From contig CM035807.1 of NCBI GenBank assembly GCA_020466095.1, positions 33,423,184-33,487,183 on the forward strand: 64,000 bases of DNA. Direction: 5' to 3'. The notes under the pieces are model-generated. The model was not told where the DNA came from. It worked only from the letters and a program-made list of their open reading frames with translations, and searched no databases. Made by a program: the position numbers and the translations under genes. Positions 1 to 10,379 of this stretch are shown here, piece by piece. Position 1 is the stretch's first letter; every line of letters begins with the position of its first letter. Source of the DNA: Chlorops oryzae (lineage: Eukaryota > Arthropoda > Insecta > Diptera > Chloropidae).

Positions 1-474
1 ATATGGAGACATTTATTGAACTCTTTTTTTCTTCATATACACGGCATGTTGTGATATCATTTCTTGAAGGAATATTCGCTACAATTTCAAATCCGAACAT
101 AATTTCTTTCTAGGATTGCAATTTCGACTCATGAAAATTAGTCAACTCGATATATTTTTGATCTCATATAATGCAACAAATTATTTTTATCAAACATTCT
201 TCATTTTGCGGTAGTGTCTTGAGTTCATTGTATGATGGCATGCCTGTATATTTATGTCTACTCATAACTTGATCAAAATAGAGTCGGTTCATGTTTTCAT
301 TCAAATACGCACAATTTATTAATAATTGATATCATGATAGTACAGCAACGTATGCTATAAAAATTTCTTCATTTTGCCGGAATATCCTGATATCATGTTA
401 TGAATATCACAATGTTCTATTGGGGTTGTGAACTATTTTTTTTTCTTTTTTTTTTTAAATAAAGCTTATACTAA
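1..474. other. AT-rich non-coding flank
   Basis: No open frame or inverted repeat that I can support. The sequence is AT-rich and ends in a T-rich tract (about 436-455) just downstream of the stop of the minus-strand HARBI1-like gene. It may be 3' UTR or the end of the Harbinger element, but I cannot find a terminal inverted repeat here. Confidence 0.4.
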
Positions 475-1929
475 TTAAAAAATTACGTATTTTGCAAGTA
501 CACAGCAAACTTTTGTCGCAATTTGTAGTTGGATCCATTGACCTGGAGTAAACTGTCCATTTTCGAAAGAATCCACGTAATTCGAAGGACAATATGACTT
601 AGATTTAGTATGCATCAAGTAGTTAAGAAGACATACAACTGCTTTAACTACTTTATCAGCCGTTTCAGGTAGCGCATGGATATCACCACGCAATACTCTC
701 CACCTAGCCGCAAGAATGCCAAATGCATTTTCAATGGTAACGCGTGCATGTGAGAGCCTTTTATTAAAAACTTCTTCTTCGGAAGTCAAATTGTTTCCTG
801 CAATATAATGCATAATTAGAATCCTTAGATTAAATATCAGCCCGACTCTAAATATTCCCGGAGAACAAATTCCCGGTACAGGAAAATAATTGGAATGAGT
901 ATTCGGCTCATTTCCATGAATTCACTATCCCCATTCATTCAAAAATGGAGAATTTTAGCCTCGTCAAAAGTGTATTCACCGGGAATTCGTTCCCCGGGAT
1001 TATTTAGAATCAGGCTGTATGTATTCTTACCAGAATATGGGCGCATTAAGTTTTCTTGAAGAGGGAACGCGCTATCTCCTACGAAAAAATATGGGAACTC
1101 TTCATTGGAGTTCGGCAGAAACGATGGACCTGGAATGCAAAGCTTTTTATTGGACAAGAGCTTCCAAAACTCAGTGTTTGCCAAAATTCCGCCCTCACTC
1201 TGGCTTCCGCATGCTCCCACATCTACCATTGTGAAAGAATAGTCAGCGTCACAAATCGCAAGGATAACTATGCTGTGTCGTCCCTTATAATTGTAAAATT
1301 TCGATGCTCCTTTGGGAGGACATACGATCGACACGTGCTTTCCGTCAATGGCACCTAAGCAGTGTGGAAAGTTCCACTTTTGCTCGAACTTTATGGCAAT
1401 ATCCATCCACTCGCTGCAGCTCGGCGGAGATAAGTAAACAGGGCTCAATTCTTCCCAAATAGCCTGGCATGTCTCCCGTATTATTTTGCCAACACTTGAA
1501 GTTGACATTTTAAATTTTAGAGCATATGTATAACGTGCTCCTCCATGCGCTAAATATCTGATAAAACATTCATTCGTATTCATAACTGATGTTGCATTGT
1601 ACAAATACTTACATCAATGTCAAAGCCAGACGACACTCCGCAGGGATTGGCTTACGCCGTGATCTTTTGGTCAAACGCAATTCCAATACGCTTAATATGA
1701 AGTCAAATTGCTCAACGTTCATACGAGTGGCCTTAAAAAACATTTCATGATCGTCTCTCTTCATTTCGGCAAATGTTGTGGCGTAAAATCCCATTTCGTC
1801 TCGACACCTGAATATTGGTCTAACCCACCACTTTCGTTTGCAATTCTGTTTTGTCTTAACGTATTTGCGATGACCCAAGAATGCTGCTGTTGCATATAAT
1901 AAAATTCGGTGAGCTTTAAATGCTCTCAT
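475..1929 (-). CDS. PIF/Harbinger nuclease (HARBI1-like), three exons, apparently intact
   Basis: DDE-superfamily nuclease of PIF/Harbinger transposons. I read three exons on the minus strand: 1929-1613, 1557-1031 and 797-475. Both introns have GT donors and AG acceptors (donors GTAAGTATT and GTAAGAATAC). Joined, they total 1167 nt and give 388 residues with no internal stop. The catalytic triad is visible: D177 in GAIDGKHV, D267 in VGDSAFPL and E304 in VTIENAFG, followed by the usual LAARWRVL. The N-terminal part has the family's RRDEMGFY-like and RLALTL-like segments. Start chosen at MRAFKAHRIL; an in-frame Met lies 10 residues upstream, and an upstream exon is possible. Intron 2 is swollen from about 53 nt by a 180-bp MITE. 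An active or domesticated copy cannot be told apart here; the element's own ends and its Myb-like partner were not found. Confidence 0.82.
838..1017. mobile_element. 180-bp MITE in intron 2 of the HARBI1-like gene
   Basis: The ends are inverted copies of each other over about 39 bp (left CAGCCCGACTCTAAATATTC, right reverse complement CAGCCTGATTCTAAATAATC), both continuing into CCCGG motifs. Flanked by TAT at 835-837 and 1018-1020, a 3-bp target-site duplication. Removing it and one TAT leaves a normal short intron whose flanking exons join in phase. No coding capacity. Confidence 0.8.
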
Positions 1930-2344
1930 TTGGTTATTTTGTTTTTGCAGAGACCGCAACGATTACAAACATATGTTTTCATACGACACGATTTTCCTTG
2001 CTATTGTATATTGACTTCCGACACAACTTATCGGATACGACAAAACGCATCGTCGTGTCGGGCTGTCGTGCCTATTGTACCTCAACCTACAGTCTATATT
2101 GCAAATCAGGGAAAAAAAGGGGAAAACTAAAACTAAAAAGGAGAAAACTATTGCACTTCGAGCCAAACAAAAACACGGGAATTATCCTCACAATAACTTG
2201 GCAGCACTGCCTTCACGGATAAATATCGATAAGCCATGTATATAACGATCGTTGTCCTTTCACATTTCTACACATCACTACATCTTTGAACTAGCCAGTT
2301 CAGATATAAATTAGAAATATTGTAAAGTGCTTGTTGTCCATACA
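1930..2344. other. Intergenic region upstream of the HARBI1-like gene
   Basis: Contains a short interrupted inverted repeat around 2018-2065 (CCGACAC ... GTGTCGG). A possible start ATGGAGGATG with a GTAATT donor follows at 2345-2365 on the plus strand. No gene could be confirmed. Confidence 0.3.
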
Positions 2345-2489
2345 ATGGAGGATGATTTTCACGAGGTAATTCTAAGTTGAAAACATCAATCAATTCTCAT
2401 AATTTATATTTGCGCATCAAATATGCACATTGTAATATCAATTTGATTTGTACATATTGACAAGGTTTTTTAAAACATTCCGTAAACGA

Positions 2490-2990
2490 CTATGAAAGGT
2501 TGGTTTCAACCGTTAAAAAATATATTATGTATGTACAATCCACTTGTTCCTTCAACCGCGAACTTTGATTTTTATTATTTAAATTTATATCTGGTCCTGA
2601 CAAGGGAGAACCAAAATTTTCCTCTGTAATTGCCTTTAAAACTAATTTTGTAATTTTTTTCGGTCCACCAGCGATTTTTGCTATATTTGGGTTTTTGTTA
2701 GAACTCAATTTATTTGCTAGTTCATTGACATTAGCTTCCCCTTTGCTAATTCGTCCGTTTTGGATTTCATTCAATGAAGTGTTTGAAGAGCAGTTTTCTG
2801 ACTTTCTTGTCTTGTTTGTGTTGCTCGTTCTTCTGAGCTTTGACTCTAGTTTGTAATGGCAATTGCCTAATTGAAGACTATCAAACGGGTCGCCTATTTT
2901 CAGTTTCGATAATATAGGAGTCGAATTGGTGGAGGTCTGTGATATTTTCACATTCTCTGCTCTGCTGCATAGCTAATTATTGGATTTGAC
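2490..2990 (-). pseudogene. Unknown ORF (153 aa), one of two diverged local copies
   Basis: The minus-strand frame starting at 2951 is open for 153 codons. It is rich in Ser, Asn and Lys, and I recognise no domain. It appears real as a coding relic because a second, diverged copy lies at about 3770-4345 on the same strand. The conserved words are TPxLSKLK and KLExKxxRTSNT, with substitutions and an in-frame stop in the second copy. Its upstream limit is unclear. It may be part of a captured host gene, as are the neighbouring apyrase- and EXD2-like fragments. Confidence 0.4.
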
Positions 2991-3239
2991 TTAAAGATAA
3001 GTCTGAAGAGCTGTGGTCCGACTCTACCGCGCATAAAAAATTTCTTAAATCCAGAAAAACGCACTCGATTACATATAGAGTTAGAACCAATCTTGGGTCC
3101 ATCTGTTTTAGATAAAATACACGGAAAATCGGAGGAGCAGCAACGGCAAATTATAAGAGATACTGTTACCGAGATGGAACTTCAATCTCGTAAAATATGT
3201 AAAACTGACGAAAACTGTGAGCACGAAAGGAATGGTGAA

Positions 3240-3508
3240 ATCATTGATTGGTCTTTCAACTATAAGCTCATGCGTCAGGATGCATTGCAAATAACATGGC
3301 CCGGATATTTGATACACGAAAGTGGCGTCTGGTCAGAGATTAGGAAAAAGTGGTATTTTCTTCCCAGGCGCTGTTCGAAGGAGAAGTAAGATGGTTTTCG
3401 CTAGCAAACTTCAACCCTGCCATTGCTTCTTTATTCAGTAGTATCTCATAAATTCCATCTTTCCATACAGGTACAACGAAACAACCGATGAAATGAAAGG
3501 TTGCAATG
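3240..3508 (+). pseudogene. Apyrase (CANT1-type calcium-activated nucleotidase) gene fragment with retained intron
   Basis: Two plus-strand pieces, 3240-3385 and 3471-3508, join through a GTAAG donor and a TTCCATACAG acceptor. They encode a stretch with the hallmark words of soluble calcium-activated nucleotidases: PGYLIHES, W, FLPRRCSKEK, then YNETTDEMKGCN. CANT1-type apyrases hydrolyse nucleoside di- and triphosphates; this is only about 60 residues of a protein of several hundred. The open frame extends upstream to about 2997 through sequence I do not recognise, and downstream homology stops abruptly at about 3508, where an unrelated EXD2-like fragment on the opposite strand begins. The retained intron argues for copying at DNA level, not from mRNA. 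Confidence 0.65.
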
Positions 3509-3645
3509 TCCGTCTTCATGCGATAACGGAGCATTGCATAGTTCTGCCAATCTTCGACGCACTTTTAAATCGGATATATTGCTCAATTGATGACAATTCG
3601 GACAAAGTAGTAGAATATCATGAGATGTGTGGGATTTCATGACCA
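3509..3645 (-). pseudogene. EXD2-like (3'-5' exonuclease domain-containing 2) gene fragment
   Basis: Minus-strand frame with SHDILLLCPNCHQLSN and LAELCNAPLSHEDG, which I recognise as the C-terminal Cys/His region of EXD2, a mitochondrial/nuclear exonuclease. It begins exactly after a TTTACAG splice acceptor, so the intron/exon edge of the donor gene was carried along. Homology ends at about 3509, abutting the apyrase-like fragment in the opposite orientation. Only about 45 residues are present and no exonuclease domain is included, so it is non-functional as an exonuclease. Confidence 0.65.
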
Positions 3646-3769
3646 CTGTAAATGAATAGATTGATTATAATTGAAAAATTTAATGTGTTCAAATATTACA
3701 GAGCTGCAGGTGAAAACTCTTGTAACGTTACGGACCTTAAATATATACTCTAAGGTCTGGCGGCCCTCT

Positions 3770-4345
3770 TCTGTGTGTTGCTCGTTCTTTTAGGCTTTAA
3801 TTCCAGCTTCAAATTAGAATTTTATGATTCAGTATTATGCTATAAACAGAATAAGGGCGTCAGCGAATATTCGCTCGACGTCGTTGCTTAAAATACACAC
3901 GGTTATACGAAGTTGCCCACAACACAGCGAATTTCGCCGCGTCAAAACGCCGCAATAGCTCTAATTCTAATGGTAGCGCCGGCGACTGGCGAATCGCAGA
4001 ATTTACACATCAAAAAACATATGCATTTGTATAAAATCTTTGAGATTTTGTTTCGAAAATGAGGGTTTGTACTTTCTGCTGGCAATGAGTTATATTTTCA
4101 ATCATAGTTTTTCGAAATTCTGAAAAAAACATGAGTTCGCCATTCGCTGTCATTGTGTTTACCCGCGCGAATTCTTCGGCGTATTCGCCTGGCGAATATT
4201 CGCTTACGCCCTTATTCTGTTTATAGCATTAGCTATCGGTTTGACTGTTTTCAGTTTCGATAATTTCGGAGTCAAATGTAGGGCGATCTGTAATGCTTGC
4301 ACATTCTTTTCGTAATTTCTCCCAATCTCCTCCGATTTACAATCC
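3770..4345 (-). pseudogene. Second copy of the unknown 2.5-3.0 kb ORF, split by a MITE
   Basis: Sequence at 3770-3834 and 4232-4345 encodes on the minus strand a diverged copy of the frame at 2490-2990, sharing TPKLSKLK and KLELKPKRTSNT. It contains an in-frame stop and is interrupted by the 391-bp MITE at 3838-4228. Confidence 0.5.
3838..4228. mobile_element. 391-bp Harbinger-type MITE
   Basis: Terminal inverted repeats of about 37 bp with one mismatch begin TGCTATAAACAGAATAAGGG and extend to GCGAATATTCGC. The element is flanked by TTA at 3835-3837 and 4229-4231, the 3-bp duplication typical of PIF/Harbinger (TWA). It has no coding capacity, so it would have been moved in trans. It interrupts a duplicated coding relic. 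Confidence 0.85.
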
Positions 4346-5026
4346 AAACAGTTTTCTTTGTCAATTTCTTTTTCTTAAGATCCTCTTGCTTAAGATCACA
4401 TATAACCATATACATATGCCACTCTCATAGATATTGCGCGGGACGTATCGCGCCAGTTAGAAAGCGATGTTACTCGGCAGGCAAAAAAAGAGCGAGAGAG
4501 AAATGCTTTTGGAGAGTACCTAAGTGAAAAATGATAATTTTGGTGGGTACCCAAGACCGTGTTGAAAAGAGCTAAAATGGAAACGGCTCCTGAGTGACAT
4601 ACATATATAGTTATATATGCTTAAGATATTCTAGCTTGGATAACTTGATACCCATTTGAAGTTAACGTTCAAAAGAACTGTCGCTATCTACTTCCTGTGA
4701 TTTCCCATTCGAGTTTTCTTTTTCTCCTCTGCGCCCGTTTAGACGTATGGGCAACATCGTTCAATATATCAGATTCCCTTTTCATGTTTCGTTCGTGTCC
4801 GCACAGGCAAAATGTGCTTCGTTCAATAAATGCTTCAACATTTTATATTTCGCCGTTTCCCTCTTGCGCGTGGGGTCGATGTTGGAAATGAAAGAAAATA
4901 AAATCCTTATGCATCTCTCAAAAAGGATTGATATTCCGAATATATTGAACGCACATACAACAATGCAATTTCAAAAAAACAAAAACTATTTAATATTGCT
5001 TGGATATGTTTTTTTATTTTCATCTA
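4346..5026. other. No gene recognised
   Basis: Non-repetitive AT-rich DNA with only short chance frames. I see no splice-compatible coding segment, tRNA or inverted repeat. Confidence 0.3.
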
Positions 5027-5169
5027 AGGGGCTCGCCGCAGTTCTGTCAGAAAAGAAAAACTTCATATAAAAAAACGCTTCAGAAATGAATCAGAAATTT
5101 TCTGAAGTGTTTTTTTATATGAAGTTTCTCATTTCTGTCTCATTTCTGACAGAACTGCGGCGAGCCCCT
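5027..5169. mobile_element. 143-bp foldback element (near-perfect hairpin)
   Basis: Starts AGGGGCTCGCCGCAGTTCTG and ends with its reverse complement. The inner sequence also pairs (CTTCATATAAAAAAAC with GTTTTTTTATATGAAG), so nearly the whole element folds into one stem. No clear target-site duplication. Most simply a small foldback/MITE. Confidence 0.65.
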
Positions 5170-5444
5170 AAATGTATAAAAAGGAGGTACTGTAACAGTT
5201 AAAAGTTTTATTTAAAAAAATAAAAATTAAGCATTATTCCTTGATTTTTATTATTTTTCCTTCAAAAATAAAAAACAAATTTCGAATTTAAAATGATAAA
5301 AAAGCTAATGAAATGAAAAATATCAAAAAAGATGCTAAATAAGAAATAAATAAAATTTTTGCCGAAGGCATTCGAACCTTTCTCCTCGAATGACGAAAAT
5401 ATGTGAAGCAAATGTAAAAATCGCACAAGGGTAGTTTTCAAGTA

Positions 5445-6690
5445 GTGTCCGACCGAAGGTTCGGCTTCGGTAATCGGCATGATCGGCCAATTCTTAATAA
5501 ACGGCTTCGGCTTCGGCTGGAAAAAGCCGAATATTTTAGCCGAATATTTTTGCATTTTAATGTAAGTAAAAAACTCACGATAGATTTTCAATTGCTTCCC
5601 TGAGTAAAAATATGCAGGCCCAAATCGGGCCCAAATGACACCCAAAAATCAAAACACTCCCGAATCGAGCTCAAATTGAGCCCAAAATTCAATACGCGCA
5701 AAAATCGAGCCCAAATGAAGCCTAAAATTCAATACGCGCCCATAGCGCGCCCAAACTGGGCCCAAATAATTAACAGTATCGCGCCCAAATCGAGACCAAA
5801 CCAAGCACAAATCTAACAAAAACGTGCCCATACCGAGCCCAATGCGCGCCCAAACATAATCAAAATGGGCTCAATACGCGCCCAAATCAAGCCCAAAAAA
5901 ATCAAAATGGGCCCACATTGAGCCCAATGCGCGCCCAAATCAAGCCCAAAATTCAAAAAATTATGAAAAGTTAACAATTTTAAAAATAAAAGGTATTTGG
6001 AATTTTAAATAGAGAAAAACAATATTTGATATTAAATGTGTGTACAGGGGCCTTGTTAAGGCCGGATTTTTTTTTTTAATTTTTCTCGTTTTGGGTTTAT
6101 TTTAAGAAATTCGAGTGCCGATAGACTCAGAAGCTACTGCCTCTCTTTTTTTCAAGACTGAATCTTAATTCATTAAGGCGCAATACTCAAATAATAATAA
6201 TAATAACAATACTTATAATTATAATAATAATAAGAATAATAATAAATTCGAAAGTGCTTCGGGCTCGTTTTTTGAAAATTTTTTCTTATTTTGGGCCCAT
6301 TTTGGCTATATCTGGGCTTGATTTGGGCGCGTGTTGGGCTCAATTTGGGCCCATTTTGATTTTTTTGGGCTTGATTTGGGCGCGTTTTTGTTAGATTTGG
6401 GCTCGATTTTGGCCGCGTTTGTTCAGTACCCATGCCCGGTTTGGGCTCGATTTGGGCGCGAGTCTGTTCATTATTTGGGCTCCAGTCATTGAGACCTTTT
6501 ACACTAGTGAATTATTGCCGTAAATTCTCACTTTATGGGCGACTACAGCGAAAGAATTTAGAGAAAATTTGAGCGGTTTTTTTTTTTTTTGTCCTTGTCA
6601 AATGAATAAAGACTGATTTTATTTCCTTACTGTAAAATTTTTTGCATTCGGCTTCGGCCTTCGGTCTTCGGCCGAAGTCTTCAACGAGTT
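5445..6690. repeat. GGGCCC/CCCAAATCGAG degenerate repeat in two opposed arms
   Basis: From about 5610 to 5960 the plus strand is a run of diverged units of the type GCCCAAATCGAGCCCAAA. From about 6290 to 6480 the same units occur as reverse complement. Between the arms lies a TAA-rich microsatellite (6183-6245). The outer edges at 5445-5560 and 6640-6690 are TTCGGC-rich in both orientations. A second copy with the same TAA tract and the adjacent words ATTCGAAAGTGC and GGGCTCG occurs at 61980-62115. Minus frames across it are low-complexity and not genes. Confidence 0.7.
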
Positions 6691-6709
6691 TCAACGAGTG
6701 CAGACGACG

Positions 6710-6996
6710 ATGTCAAACGCGGACAAAATAATTTTGGCGGCTGTTTGTAGTGGCATTAAAAAAAAAGGAAAACGAAAAACAAAAAAAGGATTTGGATGAA
6801 AAATTGGCTAAAAAAAGGGAAGGAATTTGCTCATACTAATTTATTGAATGAAATAAAAATATCTGCGCAGAAAGACTTCAAAAATTTTATGCGAATGGAT
6901 AATGACACTTTTGAGGAATTATTGAATATGGTTGGACCATACATCTACAAACAGGATACAATTATGCGTGAAGGGATTCCAATTGATCCACGGTAA
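6710..6996 (+). pseudogene. Harbinger transposase, 5' fragment with frameshift
   Basis: Begins ATG at 6710 (MSNADKIILAAVCSG). It runs into an A-rich tract where one base shifts the frame, then continues from 6796 as KNWLKKGKEFAHTNLLNEIK, FKNFMRMDNDTFEELLNMVG and IMREGIPIDPR. This matches the N-terminal region of HARBI1-like transposases (acidic RMDxxTFEELLxxVGPxIxKQDT, then IPxxxRL). Homology ends at 6996; none of the three catalytic residues is present. The 5' truncated-like context immediately follows the TTCGGC-rich edge of the GGGCCC repeat. Confidence 0.6.
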
Positions 6997-6999
6997 AAT

Positions 7000-8340
7000 T
7001 CAATGAATTCCAAAGTAAATGATTTATCATCGTTGTCCGCCATCACGTCGTCTCGCCGTAAAATTTTCTCTCAAATGAATTCAGTTACTGAATTCAGTAT
7101 GTCGCGCATACGCGTTACTGAATTCAGCCATTCAGTACGCAAAATCAAAACGATTTGGATATTGCGTACTGAATCGCTTCCCTCGTTGTAAGTGAGACGC
7201 ATACACATCTATTTCACTAATACACATATAGCGTTCAGTACTGAATTCAGTACCGTGTCGGGTTCGCTTTAAGAATAACTAGTAAACCCAGTCGACCGAC
7301 ACATACGGTCGATTCCTAGAACACAAATACCACCTAAACAAAAAAGATAAAATTTAACATAACTTTAAGCAAGATACATAGGAACATGAATTTCGGAAGA
7401 CAGTTTTTGATTTGTTTTTTAGTTTTTCATAATTTTATTTTGTATATTTTATTTGTTTTTTCCCCCCTCTCCAACACCTCCTATTTCATTTTCATTAGCG
7501 TTTGCACGCAGTGTTTTCGCGTAGTCGTGTATTTCTCTTACGATCACGAAGAGACCTACTTCCTGGCCTCACACGGTAACGTTGCGGTCGTGGCATTCTT
7601 CGCAGTTCTACAGCCAACAGAAAACTAAGGCTGAAGTTAGTTATACTTGCGTTCATTCTGCTCTTCTCTAAAGTAGCAAAAAGTTTATCTCTTTCATACG
7701 CTTTCAATGTATATATGCATTTAAGTATGTCTATATTCATCATACCAAATGTGCATACTTAAGTTGTTGTTATCTTCAACCAATATTGTGTGCGCACTTT
7801 ACAGCTTTTTTTTTTCTCAATAAAAGTAATTTTTTTAAAACTGTTAATATTATAGATTTATTGATTTCTAATAAATAAATGTTCAAAAAACGTTTTCAAA
7901 TTTTTATGTTAAACAAACAGTGCATTAAAAACAAACTCAGTTATGTTCTACTAAAAAATAAACTTTTTTGTTGATTTTGAGTTTTTTCAAATTAGAAATC
8001 AGGAATCACTAAGTTTTAGCGTATTTTGCTTCTGAGGAGTTGGCAACACTGCTTATAATTGTTTGTGATATTCTATTCTCTTTGTCTTTTACTCTTAACG
8101 TACCGAGCACGGAAGCAACGTCGTGCTATGAAACAACAACAAAAACAACGCTGATATTCGCACATGAAAATTAAGAGCACGGAAAGAGCAAAAATGTGTT
8201 TATCGAAAAACTCTATCGCCGATAAAAGTAGTAGATATAGAAGTCAGATATAGCCCATTTATATTCCCCGCAATAGATTTTGATAATATCTACCATCTGT
8301 AAAAATTTCAGCTCAAAATATAGTATATAACTAAAGTTAT
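7000..8340. other. Non-coding; clustered ACTGAATTCAG motifs
   Basis: Between 7076 and 7252 the word ACTGAATTCAG or a close variant occurs several times in both orientations, a local palindromic repeat. The rest is AT-rich with no frame I can support. Confidence 0.35.
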
Positions 8341-8760
8341 AAGCATTAAACTTTTTGTGCTCGCCTATTAATATATAAGATAAGGTCTATCCGTCTGTCC
8401 CCCCACCCCTTGTCAACCTCTCATGCGTCTGTCTGCCTTTGGTCAGATCAACTTGAAAACGGCTAAACCACCCAAGTTGTATATGGGTATGTGAAGCCCT
8501 GAGAATGATCCTATGTAAAAATGGGCATGGTCCGCCCACTCCACACCTCCAAAAAAAAAAAAACGCGTATCGAAAAAGATTCTCATAACTTGCGAAGCAC
8601 ACCACAATTTTGATACATATTTGGTTTGTGGGTTAGGGATTAAAAGAAAAATATTGCTAACGGGCAGGCGTAGAAGATTCGAAATCAAATTTTTTGATAT
8701 TTGAGAGGACAACTTGATCACCATAGCTCATTAACCACACTTTAAAATCAGACTGTATTC
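8341..8760. repeat. Diverged copy of the GTCCG/GGGCGTGGC dispersed repeat
   Basis: Shares the order of words seen in better copies at 19.4-21.3 and 55.9-57.1 kb: TCCGTCTGTCC, then CAACTTGAAAACGGCT, GATCCTATGTAAAAATGGGC, and GGCGTAGAAG with TTCGAAATC. Strongly diverged. No coding capacity. Confidence 0.55.
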
Positions 8761-8826
8761 GTTTTTTCCATAAAAGTTTGGTTTCGCCGTTTTGAAATCG
8801 CCAATTTTTTGCCACTTTCTATAAAA

Positions 8827-9087
8827 TTATACGTGGCCTGTTCTGCAGGTACAATTAAATACAGTGCCTCCTCTGGTAAACTTTGAATCGGAGCTTATTA
8901 AGAACCAATTAAATATGTCTCGATTTGAACTTTCGCGACTGCATTTTCGAGAAATAAATCCCCTATACTTTTTGAAGTTTGTATTACGAGCTTCCTGCGA
9001 TTCTTCCGATAACTGTCCAATAGGCAAAAGGGCATTACGTATAATTTCGTAGCAAAGATGAATGGAAAACAAGAGTAAGTAACACAT
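8827..9087 (-). pseudogene. Fragment of an uncharacterised insect repeat-borne ORF
   Basis: The frame reads ALLPIGQLSEESQEARN, KKYRGFISRKCSRESSNRDIF and LISSDSKF. I recognise this pattern (LSEEAQEARNKD, then RKxSR, then SSDP) from many uncharacterised insect proteins that seem to be associated with repeats, but I cannot name the family with confidence. Only about 60 residues are present, with no upstream continuation, so it is a relic. Confidence 0.35.
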
Positions 9088-9099
9088 ACAATGGCATCA

Positions 9100-10076
9100 A
9101 CCTAAACGGATGTCAATGTGATTTCTTGCTAAATTGAGCATTTCGCATTATTCGAAAAGGCAAAAAACGGAACTTTGAATTTTTGCCACATAAAAAAGAA
9201 TATATCTACCTTTAGAAAAAACTCTATATCTTGGCACGAGAGCGTCCGAATGACAACTATATGTCTACTTAAACCTAGAAAATCTAAGTTTTTTGGGCAT
9301 TTTTAATATAAAAAAAATTTTTCTTATATACCATACCATGTGGTTCCAAAAAATATTTATTTTTATAGGCTAAATTACCTGAACTAGAAGGTTCCATTAT
9401 TGGTTCATTTATTTTTTGCCGTATTTTTCATTCATCAGGCATTTCTCCGACCAAATTCTTGCCTTTTTCCTATTCGATCTCACAGAAATTGAACTTAAGT
9501 TTAAAGCTTCACTGTGAGAACACTGTAGTATTTTGACATTAATTTTTTCAGCTAGTGATGAACAATTTGTTTTTTTTTTATAAAATACAAGTACTTTTAC
9601 CAAGAGAGTACATTTAAAATTTCAATTAATCCGAGAAAAGCGGGTGTTATAACCCAGTGTGCGGCGTACCATGCGTCCCCGCTGTCGAGAACGACGAATA
9701 TTCTTATCGATTTTATGAATGTCGTTTGAAGACTTCATTGGAATTGGATACTTTGAATTGGGTTGCAACCGGTGACGTTCCTTTCTCATCATTTGCAAAG
9801 TATCATCAGCTATCAGATGTGCATACTTCTTTCGAATTTATTTCGTTTACTCTCAACTAAGCGATAAGAATTAATCGTTGTAGTCGCAATACATTTATGA
9901 ATTTTACTCGAGCGAATATAACGTGCAGTGTCCATCGAATGCAAGGAATCGCAATCGGACTCGTAAATATTCTTTTTTGACACTTTCATCGGGCGAAGAA
10001 AAGCTGAGAGATGTGATGGAATTGTTTTGAAGCATACAAATTGGAGCTTTCTCCTCATTTTCTTTAAGGTTGAAAG
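9100..10076. other. No gene recognised
   Basis: AT-rich single-copy-looking DNA. A 67-codon plus frame at 9657-9860 has no recognisable motif. The region ends at the GTTGAAAG duplication that marks the hAT insertion. Confidence 0.3.
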
Positions 10077-10379
10077 CAGGGTTCGAAAACAAACAAAACA
10101 GAACGTTTCGTTTTGTTTCTCTTTGCTCATTGATGTGAGTAAAACTTAAACGAAACCAAAACAAAAAGAACGAAATAGTTTTTTTATATCGTTCCGTTTG
10201 TGTTTGTGAGCGCAAAGCAAAATGAAAACGAAATGTACTGAGCTTCAGAACAAATCACAGAAACTCGAAACGAACTATTTAGGTAGGTAGGTAGAAGTGG
10301 CAGCTGCTTGCTCACGTAGGCACAGTAGGTTGGCCCGTTGTGGTACCACAAGAATTGTCACGACACTTCCCTTACACAT

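Noticed and set aside
2345..3508. A host gene formed by ATGGAGGATGATTTTCACGAG plus the apyrase-like exons
   Set aside because: Splice signals permit it, but the sequence between the first exon and the apyrase words is unrecognised, homology stops abruptly at 3508, and the following DNA belongs to an EXD2-like fragment on the other strand.
5262..5831. Minus-strand frames rich in Phe, Trp and Gly
   Set aside because: They come from AT-rich DNA and the CCCAAATCGAG repeat; no conserved motif.
9657..9860. 67-codon plus-strand frame with several Cys
   Set aside because: No recognised domain, no splice context and no second copy.
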